DNA from: Fimadaptatus sp948467645
Lineage (GTDB): Bacteria > Bacillota > Clostridia > Christensenellales > Aristaeellaceae
DNA length: 64,000 bases
Direction of reading: 5' to 3'
NCBI GenBank assembly: GCA_948467645.1
Contig: CAOKFD010000001.1
Span: 87,131 to 151,130 of the forward strand
Below, one piece after another: positions 8,727 through 18,500 of this stretch; position 1 is the stretch's first letter, and every line of letters begins with the position of its first letter. A program made the translations under genes and the position numbers. The notes below the pieces were generated by a model, which was not told the DNA's origin, did no database searches, and saw nothing but the letters and a program-made list of their open reading frames with translations.

Positions 8727-9866
8727 TTAATCCGCTCCGCCGCTTATTCTGTAATGCTTACCCGTGGTTTCATCTATTATTCCCTTAATTTTGAGCATTG
8801 TCAAGACCGAATTTAGCCGCGCCGCGTCAAACCCGGTCTCGGAAGTAATTTCATCGAACGAAATTTCGCGTTCACGCACCAGCATTACCACGCTCAGTTC
8901 GTCGTCGGTGAGCGATGTTTGAACGGCTTTAGGCTTCGTTTCAGGCTTAGGCTCGCGCCGCGCACCCTTGACTTCACGCCTCACAAGCCCGCTTATCTCC
9001 ATAACGTCGCGTGCACACAGCGCCGGTATCGCGCCGTCGCGCAGCAGCGCGTTCGACCCCGCGAATTTGGGATCGAGTATCGAACCGGGCACGACGAACA
9101 CGTCCCGGCCGCAGTTAAGCGCGTGCGTGGCTGTATTGAGCGCGCCCGAACGCATGGGTGCTTGTATAATTAAGGAGCCTTTGCACATGGCCGCTATAAC
9201 CCGATTGCGTATTGGAAAGTAGACCGGTTTAGGCTGAGTGCCGGGCAAATACTCAGACATGAGCGTGCCGCCGTTATCCAGCATACGCTTCACCAGCGTC
9301 TGATTGTCAGCCGGGTAAGGCACGTCCACGCCGCAGCCCAGTACTCCCACCACGCGGCCGCCGCCGTCCAGCGCGCCCTGCGTCGCGGCGGAGTCTATGC
9401 CCAACGCCATACCGGTCACGGTGGTTATGTCATATTCTGCAAACTCGCGCGCAAAGTCATGCGCGATGCGTTCGCCTTCGGCTGTGCTGGAGCGCGTGCC
9501 CACTACGCCCAGCGCGCGTTTGCCGGGCAGTTCGCGCGCGCCGCGCAGGAAAATCACCTCGGGCGGCACGATTATGTCCGATACTTCCTCAAAGCTGTCG
9601 GGATAGTCGTCGTCGCCGCGGCATATAAAGTCGATGCCGCGCGTGCGGAGCTTGTCCAGCATCGCGTCGATATAGCTTTCGCTGTTGTGAGCGCGCATTT
9701 TTGCGATGGCTTCCTCGCTCATATACTTTTTCAGCGCGTCGGGCGGGCTGTCGAATATTTCTTCGGGCGGCGCGATTTTTTGCACTATGCGCGAAAACCG
9801 GTCTATCGCAGGGCATACGAATGCGTACAGCCACAAATGCTTGCGCTGTCTTTGCGAATATTCCAC
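8727..9866 (-). CDS. dprA: DNA-processing protein DprA/Smf
   Basis: Loads RecA on incoming single-stranded DNA during transformation; in many bacteria it has a wider recombination role. The central Rossmann-like domain shows VVGTRSST, TGMALGIDSAA and GCGVDVPYP, with PIRNRVIAAM and VVPGSILDPKFAGSN, all DprA hallmarks. A variable N-terminal helical region and a C-terminal winged-helix (about residues 315-375) complete the usual architecture. The start is GTG at 9866 with a GGGAGG site upstream. No other competence gene except yifB (comM-like) is nearby. Confidence 0.95.
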   Translation of the reverse strand: MEYSQRQRKHLWLYAFVCPAIDRFSRIVQKIAPPEEIFDSPPDALKKYMSEEAIAKMRAHNSESYIDAMLDKLRTRGIDFICRGDDDYPDSFEEVSDIIVPPEVIFLRGARELPGKRALGVVGTRSSTAEGERIAHDFAREFAEYDITTVTGMALGIDSAATQGALDGGGRVVGVLGCGVDVPYPADNQTLVKRMLDNGGTLMSEYLPGTQPKPVYFPIRNRVIAAMCKGSLIIQAPMRSGALNTATHALNCGRDVFVVPGSILDPKFAGSNALLRDGAIPALCARDVMEISGLVRREVKGARREPKPETKPKAVQTSLTDDELSVVMLVREREISFDEITSETGFDAARLNSVLTMLKIKGIIDETTGKHYRISGGAD

Positions 9867-9902
9867 GCCGCTTTCGCCTCCCTTCGCGGTGCGCTTTATA
9901 CT

Positions 9903-9931
9903 ATATTAGCACATGTCCGGCGAATTGACAA
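9903..9931 (-). promoter_or_regulatory. Promoter of dprA
   Basis: On the minus strand TTGTCA (9926-9931) and TAATAT (9903-9908) are separated by exactly 17 bases, a good sigma-A promoter. It lies 37 bases upstream of the dprA GTG. A decayed MITE begins four bases upstream of the -35 box. Confidence 0.7.
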
Positions 9932-9935
9932 CTTA

Positions 9936-10070
9936 GAGCTTGTTGCAAGCGGAAAATTCGCAGGCGCAAAAAGAAATTTTATCCGCTTAAGGCAGAAGGC
10001 GAAATCCACATCGCAAAATCGGCTCAATCCCGTCTGAAACCGGGCATTTTGCGGTTTTTGGCGCACACTC
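9936..10070. mobile_element. Decayed MITE copy (third member of the TA-flanked family)
   Basis: The left end after TA at 9934-9935 matches the left end of the copy at 56750: GAG, then CAAGCGGAA, then ATTCGCA in register. An internal TTAAGG..AGAAGGCGAA stretch also parallels that family. The right end reads GCACACTC before TA at 10071-10072, again matching the family terminus. At about 135 bases it is shorter and much more diverged than the two clear copies. I infer an old insertion between dprA and the isomerase gene. Confidence 0.6.
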
Positions 10071-10080
10071 TACATTATAT

Positions 10081-10110
10081 ATGGCGGCAATGCATATGCA
10101 CCGCCGCCAT
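10081..10110 (-). terminator. Hairpin after the isomerase-like gene
   Basis: Arms ATGGCGGC (10081-10088) and GCCGCCAT (10103-10110) enclose a loop with the palindrome TGCATATGCA. It lies 17 bases past the isomerase stop. The minus strand continues ATATATAATG, so it is a hairpin with only a weak T tract. Confidence 0.45.
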
Positions 10111-10127
10111 GACCTTACTCAAAATAT

Positions 10128-10967
10128 TTACCTGTCGCCCGCCAGCGCCACGCCGATTTCGTACAGCAGCTTTGCCGCCGTCGCACGGCAGCTTTCAGGT
10201 ACGCGCCGCACGATATTGTGCGCCTCGAACGTGAACGGGCCGGGATAGCCGATCTCCTTCAGCGCGCCCATCATCTCGTCCCAGTCGATCGTGCCGAAGA
10301 ACGGCGCGGTATGCTGGTCGGTGCGGCCGTCGCTGTCCTGTACGTGCAGCGCCTTTAGCCTGCCGCCCAGCGCGCGCAGGTTTTCGGTCTGGTTCACGCC
10401 CGCCAGATGCGCATGGCCGGTGTCCCAGCACGCGCCAACTGCGGGGCTGTCCAATTCGTCGATAAGGCGCGCCAGCTGACGGCCATAGATAAAGCCGTGA
10501 TCCTCGCGCGACATGTTTTCAAGCGCTATGCCGGTATGCAGCTCCTCGGCCAGCTTTACAAAGGGCTTGAAGTACTCCACATTGCCCTTTATAGTCTCGT
10601 CCTCGGACATTTCGGGCATACGGCTGGGATGGAACACCACCCACGGTATGTTCAGCATCGCCGCGCCCTCCAGCGAACGGCGCAGCAGCTCGTACTTGTC
10701 CAGCGCGTCCGGCTCGCGGTAGAAATTGTACACATGCGCGTGCGCCTGAACGAATTTAATGTTCAGCCGCGCGGCGGTGTCGGCAATGCGGCCCATCCAA
10801 TCCTGCCAGCCCTCGGCCACGAACGGTGACTGCGGGTCGTGACACCAGTCCCAGAAGTTCATATCCAGCGCGCGGAATCCCGCGTCGTACAGCCGGGTAA
10901 TCTGCTCCTCAACCGGAGCCCTGAACGCTGCGTCATAAAAACAGTTTATAGAAGTTACAACCTGCAT
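10128..10967 (-). CDS. Sugar phosphate isomerase/epimerase (AP endonuclease 2-like TIM barrel)
   Basis: A TIM-barrel protein of the xylose isomerase-like/AP endonuclease family 2 group. Metal-site residues are recognisable: FVQAHAHVYN, VVFHPSRM, IALENMS, CWDTGHAHLAG, HVQDSDG and FEAHN follow the order of His/Glu/Asp ligands in such enzymes. The ATG at 10967 has a TGGAGG site; the longer frame upstream lacks one. Length 279 aa is typical. The true sugar substrate cannot be told from sequence. It is divergent from yifB with about 190 bases between the starts, and no clear promoter of its own was found. Confidence 0.85.
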   Translation of the reverse strand: MQVVTSINCFYDAAFRAPVEEQITRLYDAGFRALDMNFWDWCHDPQSPFVAEGWQDWMGRIADTAARLNIKFVQAHAHVYNFYREPDALDKYELLRRSLEGAAMLNIPWVVFHPSRMPEMSEDETIKGNVEYFKPFVKLAEELHTGIALENMSREDHGFIYGRQLARLIDELDSPAVGACWDTGHAHLAGVNQTENLRALGGRLKALHVQDSDGRTDQHTAPFFGTIDWDEMMGALKEIGYPGPFTFEAHNIVRRVPESCRATAAKLLYEIGVALAGDR

Positions 10968-11090
10968 ATCTTTACCTCCATATATCCGCACACGCCTGTT
11001 TTGACTTTTCGTAAAGACCATGCTGATTAAGTACGACACGCATTCGGCAATTCCTGCCGATAAAGCATATTTTTTATATGCGGCGTACAA

Positions 11091-11119
11091 TTGACGCGCG
11101 CACGGTTTCATAATATAAT
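11091..11119 (+). promoter_or_regulatory. Promoter of yifB
   Basis: TTGACG (11091-11096), a 17-base spacer and a perfect TATAAT (11114-11119), 36 bases upstream of the yifB ATG. Confidence 0.85.
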
Positions 11120-11155
11120 GTATTATAGTGTTTACACATTTTGGGAGGAGATACG

Positions 11156-12688
11156 ATGCTTGCCAGAGTCATGAGTCTGGGCATAAGCGGCATAAACGGC
11201 TTTCCGGTAGCGGTCGAGGTGGATCGCAGCGGCGGTATGCCGGGCTTCGACGTGGTGGGGCTGCCCGACGCGTCGGTCAAGGAGAGCCGCGAGCGCGTGC
11301 GCTCGGCGCTGCGCAACAGCGGCATGGAGTACCCGGTCGGCCACTACACGATCAACCTTGCGCCCGCCGACATGAAAAAGGAAGGCCCCTCGTTCGATCT
11401 GCCCATCGCGGTGGGCGTGCTGGTGTGCGCCGAGGCGATCAGCCAATCTTCGCTGGACGGTGTGATGATGTCGGGCGAGCTGGCGCTAAGCGGCGCGGTC
11501 AACATGATAAATGGCGCGCTGCCCATGGCGATTGCGGCGCGCGAGCTGGGCTACAAACGCCTGATACTGCCGCGCGGCAATGCCGACGAGGCGCGCTGCA
11601 TAAGCGGCATCGACATAATCCCGGTCGATACGATTGCCGACGTGATGGATTTCTTAAACGGCACAAGGCCGATCAAGCCGCTGGCGGCAAGCACGTATGA
11701 CGACCTGATAAGCGCGCGCGAATACTCCAGCGACTTTGCGGACGTGCACGGCCAGCGCGCCGCAAAGCGCGCATTGGAAATCGCGGCGGCAGGTTCGCAC
11801 AACGTAATCATGGTGGGCGAACCCGGCTCGGGCAAGACTATGCTGGCGCGCTGTCTGCCCTCGATACTGCCCGATATGACGTTTGAGGAGGCGCTTGAGG
11901 TCACGCGCATACACTCGGTCGCGGGCACAAACCGCGGCGGCGGGCTCATGACGGCGCGGCCGTTCTGCGCGCCGCACCACACCGCGTCGGCGGTATCGAT
12001 AGTAGGCGGCGGCGCGAACGCCATGCCGGGCGAAATCAGCAAGGCGCACCGGGGCGTGCTGTTTTTAGACGAGCTGCCCGAATACCCGCGCGCAGTGCTG
12101 GAAGCGCTCCGTCAGCCGCTTGAGGACGGCTCGGTCACTATCACGCGCGCACATGCGCACGCGGTGTATCCGGCGCGGCTGATGCTGATATGCTCGATGA
12201 ACCCCTGTCCGTGCGGCTATTACGGCTCGCGCACGCATGAGTGCCGCTGCTCCGCATCCGACGTAAGGCGCTACCGCAACAAGGTGTCGGGGCCGCTGCT
12301 GGACAGAATCGATATCCAGATCGAGGTCGAGTCCGTGCCCGTGACGCAGATCGCAATGAAGTCCGCCGAGGAGCCATCCGCAAAGATACGCGAGCGCGTG
12401 AACGCGGCGCGGCAGATTCAGATAAAGCGCTATGCAAAGGAAGGCATAACCTGCAACGCACAACTTACGGCGCGCATGTTTGAGAAGTATTGCAAGCTTA
12501 CACCCAGCGCAAATCAGCTGCTCACCAGCGCCGCCGAGATGATGCGCCTGTCCTCTCGCGGCTACACGCGCGTGCTGAAGGTGGCGCGCACGATAGCCGA
12601 CCTTGCGGGTGGCGGCGATATAACCGAAACGCATGTGGCTGAGGCGGTACAGTATCGCTCATTGGACGGCAAGTATTGGAACACCTGA
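11156..12688 (+). CDS. yifB: YifB family Mg-chelatase-like AAA+ ATPase (ComM homologue)
   Basis: Homologous to ComM, a helicase that promotes branch migration during natural transformation in some Proteobacteria; its role in Firmicutes is unproven. The N-terminal Lon-like domain starts MLARVMSLGISGI. The AAA+ core has Walker A GEPGSGKT, Walker B GVLFLDELPEY and the cysteine-containing MNPCPCGYYG insertion. The C-terminal Mg_chelatase_C domain ends RTIADLAGG. The ATG at 11156 follows GGGAGGAG; an upstream TTG in frame overlaps that site and is rejected. It faces the dprA-side genes in the opposite orientation. Confidence 0.95.
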   Translation: MLARVMSLGISGINGFPVAVEVDRSGGMPGFDVVGLPDASVKESRERVRSALRNSGMEYPVGHYTINLAPADMKKEGPSFDLPIAVGVLVCAEAISQSSLDGVMMSGELALSGAVNMINGALPMAIAARELGYKRLILPRGNADEARCISGIDIIPVDTIADVMDFLNGTRPIKPLAASTYDDLISAREYSSDFADVHGQRAAKRALEIAAAGSHNVIMVGEPGSGKTMLARCLPSILPDMTFEEALEVTRIHSVAGTNRGGGLMTARPFCAPHHTASAVSIVGGGANAMPGEISKAHRGVLFLDELPEYPRAVLEALRQPLEDGSVTITRAHAHAVYPARLMLICSMNPCPCGYYGSRTHECRCSASDVRRYRNKVSGPLLDRIDIQIEVESVPVTQIAMKSAEEPSAKIRERVNAARQIQIKRYAKEGITCNAQLTARMFEKYCKLTPSANQLLTSAAEMMRLSSRGYTRVLKVARTIADLAGGGDITETHVAEAVQYRSLDGKYWNT

Positions 12689-12725
12689 TACGCATATGCC
12701 TTTTCCCCTATCCATATAAAAATAA

Positions 12726-12770
12726 ACGAGGATATGCCATTTTAAGTCAATGTGCATACCCTCGTTTTCA
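12726..12770. terminator. Bidirectional terminator between yifB and the MATE gene
   Basis: Stem ACGAGGATATGC/GCATACCCTCGT (12726-12737 with 12754-12765, one mismatch) has a T-rich tail on each strand (GTTTTCATTT on plus, GTTTATTTTT on minus). It lies between convergent genes, so it can serve both. Confidence 0.8.
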
Positions 12771-12782
12771 TTTGATTCAGGT

Positions 12783-14156
12783 TCAGGCCGCGGTCTGCGC
12801 GCCCTCGGGCGGCAGTTCGGCGATCTTCTGGCGATAGCTGTAACGGAAGTAGATGATTTCGGCAATCGCGGTAATGCTCCACGAGAATATGTACAGCAGG
12901 TACAGCGACATTATCGTATGGAAGTACGCGAACACGGTATACACCCATATCACGCGGAACACGCACGAGCCCATTATTACGATGGCCGTGGGCACCGCGC
13001 TCTTGCCTATGCCGCGCGAAGCCGCGATTGTGCAGTCCATAAATGCCGAGAACGCATATGAAAAGCCCATAACCCACAGTCTGTCCATGCCCATCTGTAC
13101 GACCTCCGGGTCGGTGGTGAACAGCATGAGGAACTTGTCGCCGAACAGCAGCAGCATACCGCCCAGTACCGCGCCTATGCCGAACGAATAGGCAAGGCTT
13201 ATGTAGTAGCTGCGGATAACGCGCTTGCGGTTGCCCGCGCCGAAGTTTTGGCTCATGAAGCTGGAGCACGCCGTGTAGAATGCCGCCATAACGTCGTATA
13301 CCAGCGCGTCGGCGTTGGCTGCGGCTGAGTTGCCCTCGACCACCACCGCCGGGAAGGAGTTCACGCCCGCCTGTATGAACAGATTGGCGATTGCAAATAT
13401 AGCGTTCTGCATACCGGCGGGGAGGCTGAGCGTCAGCACCGAGCGCGCCTTGATAGGCGTTATGCGCATCTGATTCAGGTGCAGCGCGTAAGAATCCTTC
13501 GTGCGCATCAGCAGACGGACTATCAGCGCCGCCGACAGGTACTGCGACACGGTGCTGGCGATGGCAACGCCCGCCACGCTCAGTTGGCATACTATTACGA
13601 AGAACAGGTTCAGTATCACGTTCACTATGCCCGCGACTATCATTATGATAAGCGGACGGCGCGTATCGCCCGCGGCGCTAAGTACCGCGTTGCCGAAGTT
13701 ATACACAGCCAGCGCGGGCATACCTAAAAAGTATATCTGGAGGTACTGTATAGCGCCGTCGATAAGCTCGTCCTTTGTGCCCAACAGCTGCATCATCGGA
13801 CGCGCGCCCAACACGCCGATAAGCAGCGCAATCGTGCCGATTATCACGCACAAAATCGCCGACGTGTGCACGGTTTCGCTGACATCGCGGTCGCTCTGAC
13901 AGCCTAAGTAGCGCGCCACATTTACGTTTATACCGCTGCCCACGCCGATCAGGAAGCCGGTGAACAGCGTAACCAGTATCGACGTTGAGCCGACCGACCC
14001 CAGCGCGTGCGAACCGGCAAACTGCCCCACGACCGCGATGTCGGACATGTTGAACAGCACCTGCAGTACGTTGGACAGCATCAGCGGTATGCTGAACAGC
14101 AGGATATTGCGGCCGAGCGAGCCACTGGTGAGCGTGATTTTTTGCTGACTATTCAT
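12783..14156 (-). CDS. MATE family efflux transporter
   Basis: A 457-residue membrane protein with about twelve hydrophobic helices in two similar halves, as in multidrug and toxic compound extrusion antiporters. The N-terminal segment SGSLGRNILLFSIPLMLSNV and the first-half IAVVGQFAG/GSV motif match the family. The second half repeats FIQAGVNSFPAVVVEGNSAA. It would export cationic drugs or metabolites using Na+ or H+; the substrate is not predictable. The ATG follows GGGAG. It has its own promoter and shares a bidirectional terminator with yifB. Confidence 0.93.
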   Translation of the reverse strand: MNSQQKITLTSGSLGRNILLFSIPLMLSNVLQVLFNMSDIAVVGQFAGSHALGSVGSTSILVTLFTGFLIGVGSGINVNVARYLGCQSDRDVSETVHTSAILCVIIGTIALLIGVLGARPMMQLLGTKDELIDGAIQYLQIYFLGMPALAVYNFGNAVLSAAGDTRRPLIIMIVAGIVNVILNLFFVIVCQLSVAGVAIASTVSQYLSAALIVRLLMRTKDSYALHLNQMRITPIKARSVLTLSLPAGMQNAIFAIANLFIQAGVNSFPAVVVEGNSAAANADALVYDVMAAFYTACSSFMSQNFGAGNRKRVIRSYYISLAYSFGIGAVLGGMLLLFGDKFLMLFTTDPEVVQMGMDRLWVMGFSYAFSAFMDCTIAASRGIGKSAVPTAIVIMGSCVFRVIWVYTVFAYFHTIMSLYLLYIFSWSITAIAEIIYFRYSYRQKIAELPPEGAQTAA

Positions 14157-14229
14157 AAGTATTTAGCCACTCCCGAATGCTTTGAATCGACATTTATAGC
14201 CCGGCAGGTAAAGTGCCGGGCACGCTGGC

Positions 14230-14257
14230 ATTATACGCTCAAAATATTATGGGTGAA
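14230..14257 (-). promoter_or_regulatory. Promoter of the MATE gene
   Basis: On the minus strand TTCACC (14252-14257) and TATAAT (14230-14235) are 16 bases apart. The -10 is perfect and the -35 is partial. It lies about 75 bases upstream of the MATE start. Confidence 0.55.
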
Positions 14258-14319
14258 TTGACTTTATATAAACGAACGCCGCTCTGCGCGCGCAACATAT
14301 TTTGCCTTAATAAATTCAC

Positions 14320-14348
14320 TTGCACTGAGCGGTAATTATAAGTATAAT
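14320..14348 (+). promoter_or_regulatory. Promoter of the DUF262 gene
   Basis: TTGCAC (14320-14325), a 17-base spacer and TATAAT (14343-14348), followed by an AT-rich 70-base leader to the ATG at 14419. Confidence 0.75.
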
Positions 14349-14418
14349 ATATTCGAAAATATGTGTACTGCCCCAAAAGTGCAAACAATTAAAAAATAAA
14401 TTGTCGGAGGATAAACGT

Positions 14419-15420
14419 ATGAAATCGATGTCGGAAGTATATGTGGTTTCTATGATCGTCGATATGATGAAGGACGGACATGTCAATCTGGATCACTTTT
14501 TGCAGCGCGAATCGTTCAAGTGGTCGCCCAAGCAGCGCGTGCGCCTAATCGACACGCTTATACGCGGCTATCCTTTCCCGGCGATATATGCGATAAAGGA
14601 AAACGACGCGACTAACGACCTGACCATACTGGACGGCAAGCAGCGCCTTTTGACCATAAAGGCGTTCGTGATCGACGAAAGCTTTGCATTTAAGTGTTCA
14701 GAGCCGATACTGGTGGACGGCACCGCATATGAGGTGAACGGCCTGAAGTTCAGCCAGATGCCCGAGGCCGTGCAGCGCCGCATAAAGAGCGCCAATTTCA
14801 GCGTCATAACCTTCACCGGCTATACCGTCGACGATATATACGAAATCTTCGACCGTCTGAACAACGGCACGCCGCTGACCAAGGCCGAAAAGTGCAAGCC
14901 GCTGATGGGCGACCGCATGATAATGCGTCTGCGCCGGATCATCGGCACGGGCTTCTTTGAAAAGACCGGCATTAATCAGCTCCAGATGGACAAGGGCAGC
15001 GGATACATGGCGCTCATACACACGCTGATGCTGATGCGCGCGGAGGGCGACACGGGGCTGTCATCGTCGCAGACCTCGCGCTTCCTTTACCAGTCCAGCG
15101 CCAGCATAAGCGACGCAGAATACGACATGCTGGACGAGACCGTAAAGTGGCTGGGCGAAACCGCTGACGAAGCCAATCAGGAGCATTGCCGCGAGTGGCT
15201 GGGCAAGATGTCGGTCGCGCCGATACTGTACGTGCTGAGCACGATCTGGGGCGACGAAGAAAAGATGCTCATGTTCCGGCTGAATCTGGAGGAATTCTTG
15301 GGCCGCGAGACGCAGCCCGAGGACTACATGGAACTGTGCCAGAAGAGCACCGACCATGCGCGCGTAAACGGCAGGGTGAACTACTTCCTTGCCATGACTA
15401 AGGACGAAAAGGCAGAATAA
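14419..15420 (+). CDS. Stand-alone DUF262 (ParB/Srx-fold, GmrS-like) protein
   Basis: The first 130 residues match the DUF262 fold: NLDHFLQRESFKWSPKQRV, LIDTLIRGYPFPAIY and the hallmark ILDGKQRLLT, a DGQQR variant with Lys. It continues with IFDRLNNGTPLTKAEK. DUF262 proteins are NTP-dependent nucleases or regulators in defence systems such as GmrSD and BrxU. This one has no DUF1524 (GmrD-like HNH) domain in its 333 residues and no such gene beside it. The C-terminal half is helical and unassigned. The ATG at 14419 follows CGGAGG; an upstream TTG overlaps that site. It is monocistronic with a strong promoter and terminator. A defence role is only inference. Confidence 0.85.
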   Translation: MKSMSEVYVVSMIVDMMKDGHVNLDHFLQRESFKWSPKQRVRLIDTLIRGYPFPAIYAIKENDATNDLTILDGKQRLLTIKAFVIDESFAFKCSEPILVDGTAYEVNGLKFSQMPEAVQRRIKSANFSVITFTGYTVDDIYEIFDRLNNGTPLTKAEKCKPLMGDRMIMRLRRIIGTGFFEKTGINQLQMDKGSGYMALIHTLMLMRAEGDTGLSSSQTSRFLYQSSASISDAEYDMLDETVKWLGETADEANQEHCREWLGKMSVAPILYVLSTIWGDEEKMLMFRLNLEEFLGRETQPEDYMELCQKSTDHARVNGRVNYFLAMTKDEKAE

Positions 15421-15438
15421 TTTAAGGCTTAGCGAAAG

Positions 15439-15482
15439 CGTCGGCTTCATCATCAAAGCTTATGATGAGGCCGACGTTTTTT
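15439..15482 (+). terminator. Terminator of the DUF262 gene
   Basis: A 15-base stem (15439-15453 with 15462-15476, one G-U pair) and an eight-base loop, followed by TTTTTT. It lies 18 bases past the stop codon and is a textbook intrinsic terminator. Confidence 0.92.
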
Positions 15483-15529
15483 CTGTTATCGCATGTTCAG
15501 GCAAATGCCCGCCCACTGCCTTGACGAAG

Positions 15530-15566
15530 AACGCTCCCCAATGCAGCTTGCACTGAGGAGCGTTTC
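15530..15566 (-). terminator. Hairpin after the glycosyltransferase gene
   Basis: AACGCTCC/GGAGCGTT arms with further TGCA pairing inside, just past the stop at 15574. The minus-strand tail (CTTCGTC) is not T-rich; plus has TTTCATTT. Probable 3' end hairpin for the minus transcript. Confidence 0.5.
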
Positions 15567-15573
15567 ATTTATA

Positions 15574-18500
15574 TTAGTACAGATTCCACGGACCGAGCGA
15601 ATTGAGGAAGTTTACAAGCTCCTGCGAGCACGGCGCGCCCGAAATTACCGGGTAGAACAGCGCGAACATGCCCACAGCCAATACCATCAGCCCAATCGCC
15701 ACGCCCTTTGTAGCGCGCGGGTGCGACTTTTCAAAGTACTTTATCACAAAGCACAGGCTCATTATCATGAACGGTATGCTGGCGAAATAGTGATAGATGT
15801 ACATCGAACGCGGCACCAACACCCACGGCAGGTATTGCGCGAGGAAGCTGACGATTATGATAAGCTTCTTTCTGTCGCGCAGCTTTTCCTTTATGCACAT
15901 CGCGATCGTGAACAGCATACCCGCCAGCATCGGCCACCACACTGCCGGGTTGCCCATGCACCATATTATGCTGAGCGTGCCCGCAGGCATGAACTCGCGC
16001 CCGGAGTAATAGTACATGGGCTTTAGTATCAGCGGCCACGTATACCACGCCGCGCGGAACGGATGGTCGTCGTTGGTCAGACCCGAGTGGTAGTTAAGCA
16101 TACTCTGCTGTACATTGATTACGCCCTGTATCGAGAAATTGCCGTCGGGCGTAAGCTGCCAGTAGTACGAGAAGTAGTATATCACCAGCGGTATCGCAAT
16201 GAAGAACACGCAGCACAGCGCCAGCGTAATCACGAGGTACTTCACAAAGTGATCGCGCGCGAATGTGTATGGCTTCAGCTCGTCGGTCATATGCTTTTCG
16301 CGGGCGAGACGCGCCTTGGCGAACTTATACTCGTTAAAGCGCATGAACATCGTCGCGAATAACAGTATCGCCAGACCCACCGCCGCGTATATGTCGATCC
16401 ACTTGCTGGCGCAGCCTATGCCCATGAACAGGCCGCTCAGGCCCAGCGGCACGAGCGTCTTTTTAAGCCCGTCCCTGAAGAACGACATCTGCATGTACCT
16501 GAACATGAACAGGTACATCACCATTATGAAGAACACGCCGTAAGAGTCAATCGTGGCCAGACGCGTCTGGGTAAAGTGCATGAAGTCGAAAGTCATCAGC
16601 ACTGTCGTAAATACCGCCAAATTGCGGCGCTTGAACAGCTGCTTGGTCAGCAGATACATCAGCGGCACCATCAGCACGCCCACCAACGTACCCATAAAGC
16701 GCCAGCCAAACGGACTCATGCCGAATATCGCGATGCCGATCGACATAAGCACCTTGCCGAGCGGCGGGTGCGTCCACTCATACGTGTGCAGGCCGTGCAA
16801 ATGCTCGTAAGCCGTGCGCGCATGGTAGATCTCGTCGAAGTACATGCTGTTGTAGTAGCTGGGCTGGGCGGGCACAGTGTCCTGCTCGTCGATCATCTTG
16901 CCGGGGTCATCCATCGTGTATGAGTCGCCGCCCTCGCTGGATATGCCCGCTATCGGATAGCACTCGCCGTTTTCATCCAGGAAGCCCACTTCGCGCATCT
17001 TGAAGCCCACTGATTCGAATGTCAGGCGTATGTAGCGCGCGGTGTTCTTGGGATAGCCGCTCACCAGCGCAACATATGTGCCGTCGTCGGCCTTCATGCA
17101 TTCGCGGTACCACAGCCACTGGAATATCTTGCCCTGACGGTAATCCGCCGTGCCGGGCGCGGTCCAATTAACGCCGTCGGACGAGAACTCAACCGTGAAC
17201 GTGGAATCACATATTCCGCCATAGTAGGTAAAGTCGAATGTGCGCTCCTCGCCCAGATCGATGGTCACACTCTCGCCCGGCATGGACGAGCGCCACTCGG
17301 TCTGCGGCGCGGACATCGTGCCCAGACCCGTAAACGCAACCACGGCGTAGCTGACGGTTATCGCGCCCAGTATTATCCAGTCGGCGAGCTTCATGCCGAT
17401 CTTATAATCGCTCTTGCCGGTCAGGCGCTTTATCATATCGGTGCGGGTATCCACTATTTCGAGCTTTACTGCCTCGTGCGCCTTACCGCTGAACACTGTC
17501 GCGTTGCCGCCCACGCATATATCCCACGCGCATACGCATGTATAGATCGTGGCGATTATGTTTATCAGCGAGAAGATCACGTTTATCGCCTGCTGAGAAG
17601 AAAGCAGATCGTGATTCTGCAGCACCAGCGCCATGTTGACGAACTGACTTACGCTAAGCAGCATTGCCGAATAGAGCAGGCGCTTGTCCTTGAGCAGCGC
17701 ATAGCCGACAACCAGCAGCATTATCGCCGGGAATGCGTAGCGCTCGTGCATCTTAGTGCTGAACGTGAACAGTATCATAATCAGCACCGCGCAAGTCAGC
17801 GGCATCACGCGCCTGTCATTGGCCTTAAAGTACATAAAGCCGCTGTACGCGATTGCGATTGCCATGAAGATATAGCCCCACACGGTCGCGGGTATGCCCA
17901 CTATCGCCGTGCCCGCATCCGTCCAGTTCATGCCCAGCATGGCGTATGCGTTCATGGCGTTTATAGTGGCGTAGTTATATGACGAAAGCGTCTCGGTATA
18001 CTTTTCGATGAGCCAGTTCCAGCTCTGGCCGCCCCAGAACGGCACAATAATCACTGCCGCCGCACCCAGCGATATTGCAATGCCGATGCCGATCTGCTTC
18101 AGCACGCGGTCGCGGTTTATGCCTGCGCGCACTATTTCGGTAACAAGCACTATCGCCGCGATGGGCGCGAGCATGAGGGTCTGCGGCTTCACCAGCGCGC
18201 TTAGCACGTACACGGGCAGTGCCCACTTCCAGTTGCCCTGCACGCACAGGTAGACCGCGGCCACGACCATCAGCGTAAATACGGAATCGATCTGGCCCCA
18301 TGCGGCGCTGTCAAACACCGTTGCCGGGTTGAACGCATAGAACGCGACCAGCCACAGTGCCATGCCGCCGCGCACCTTTTCGCGCTTGAGCCACTTGTAT
18401 ATCAGCATCGCGCTGACCAGATCGCACAGCATCGCGGGCAGCTTTACAAGCACCTGCGACAGCGCTGCGTTATCCTGCGCGCCCACCAGCGTGCGCAGGC

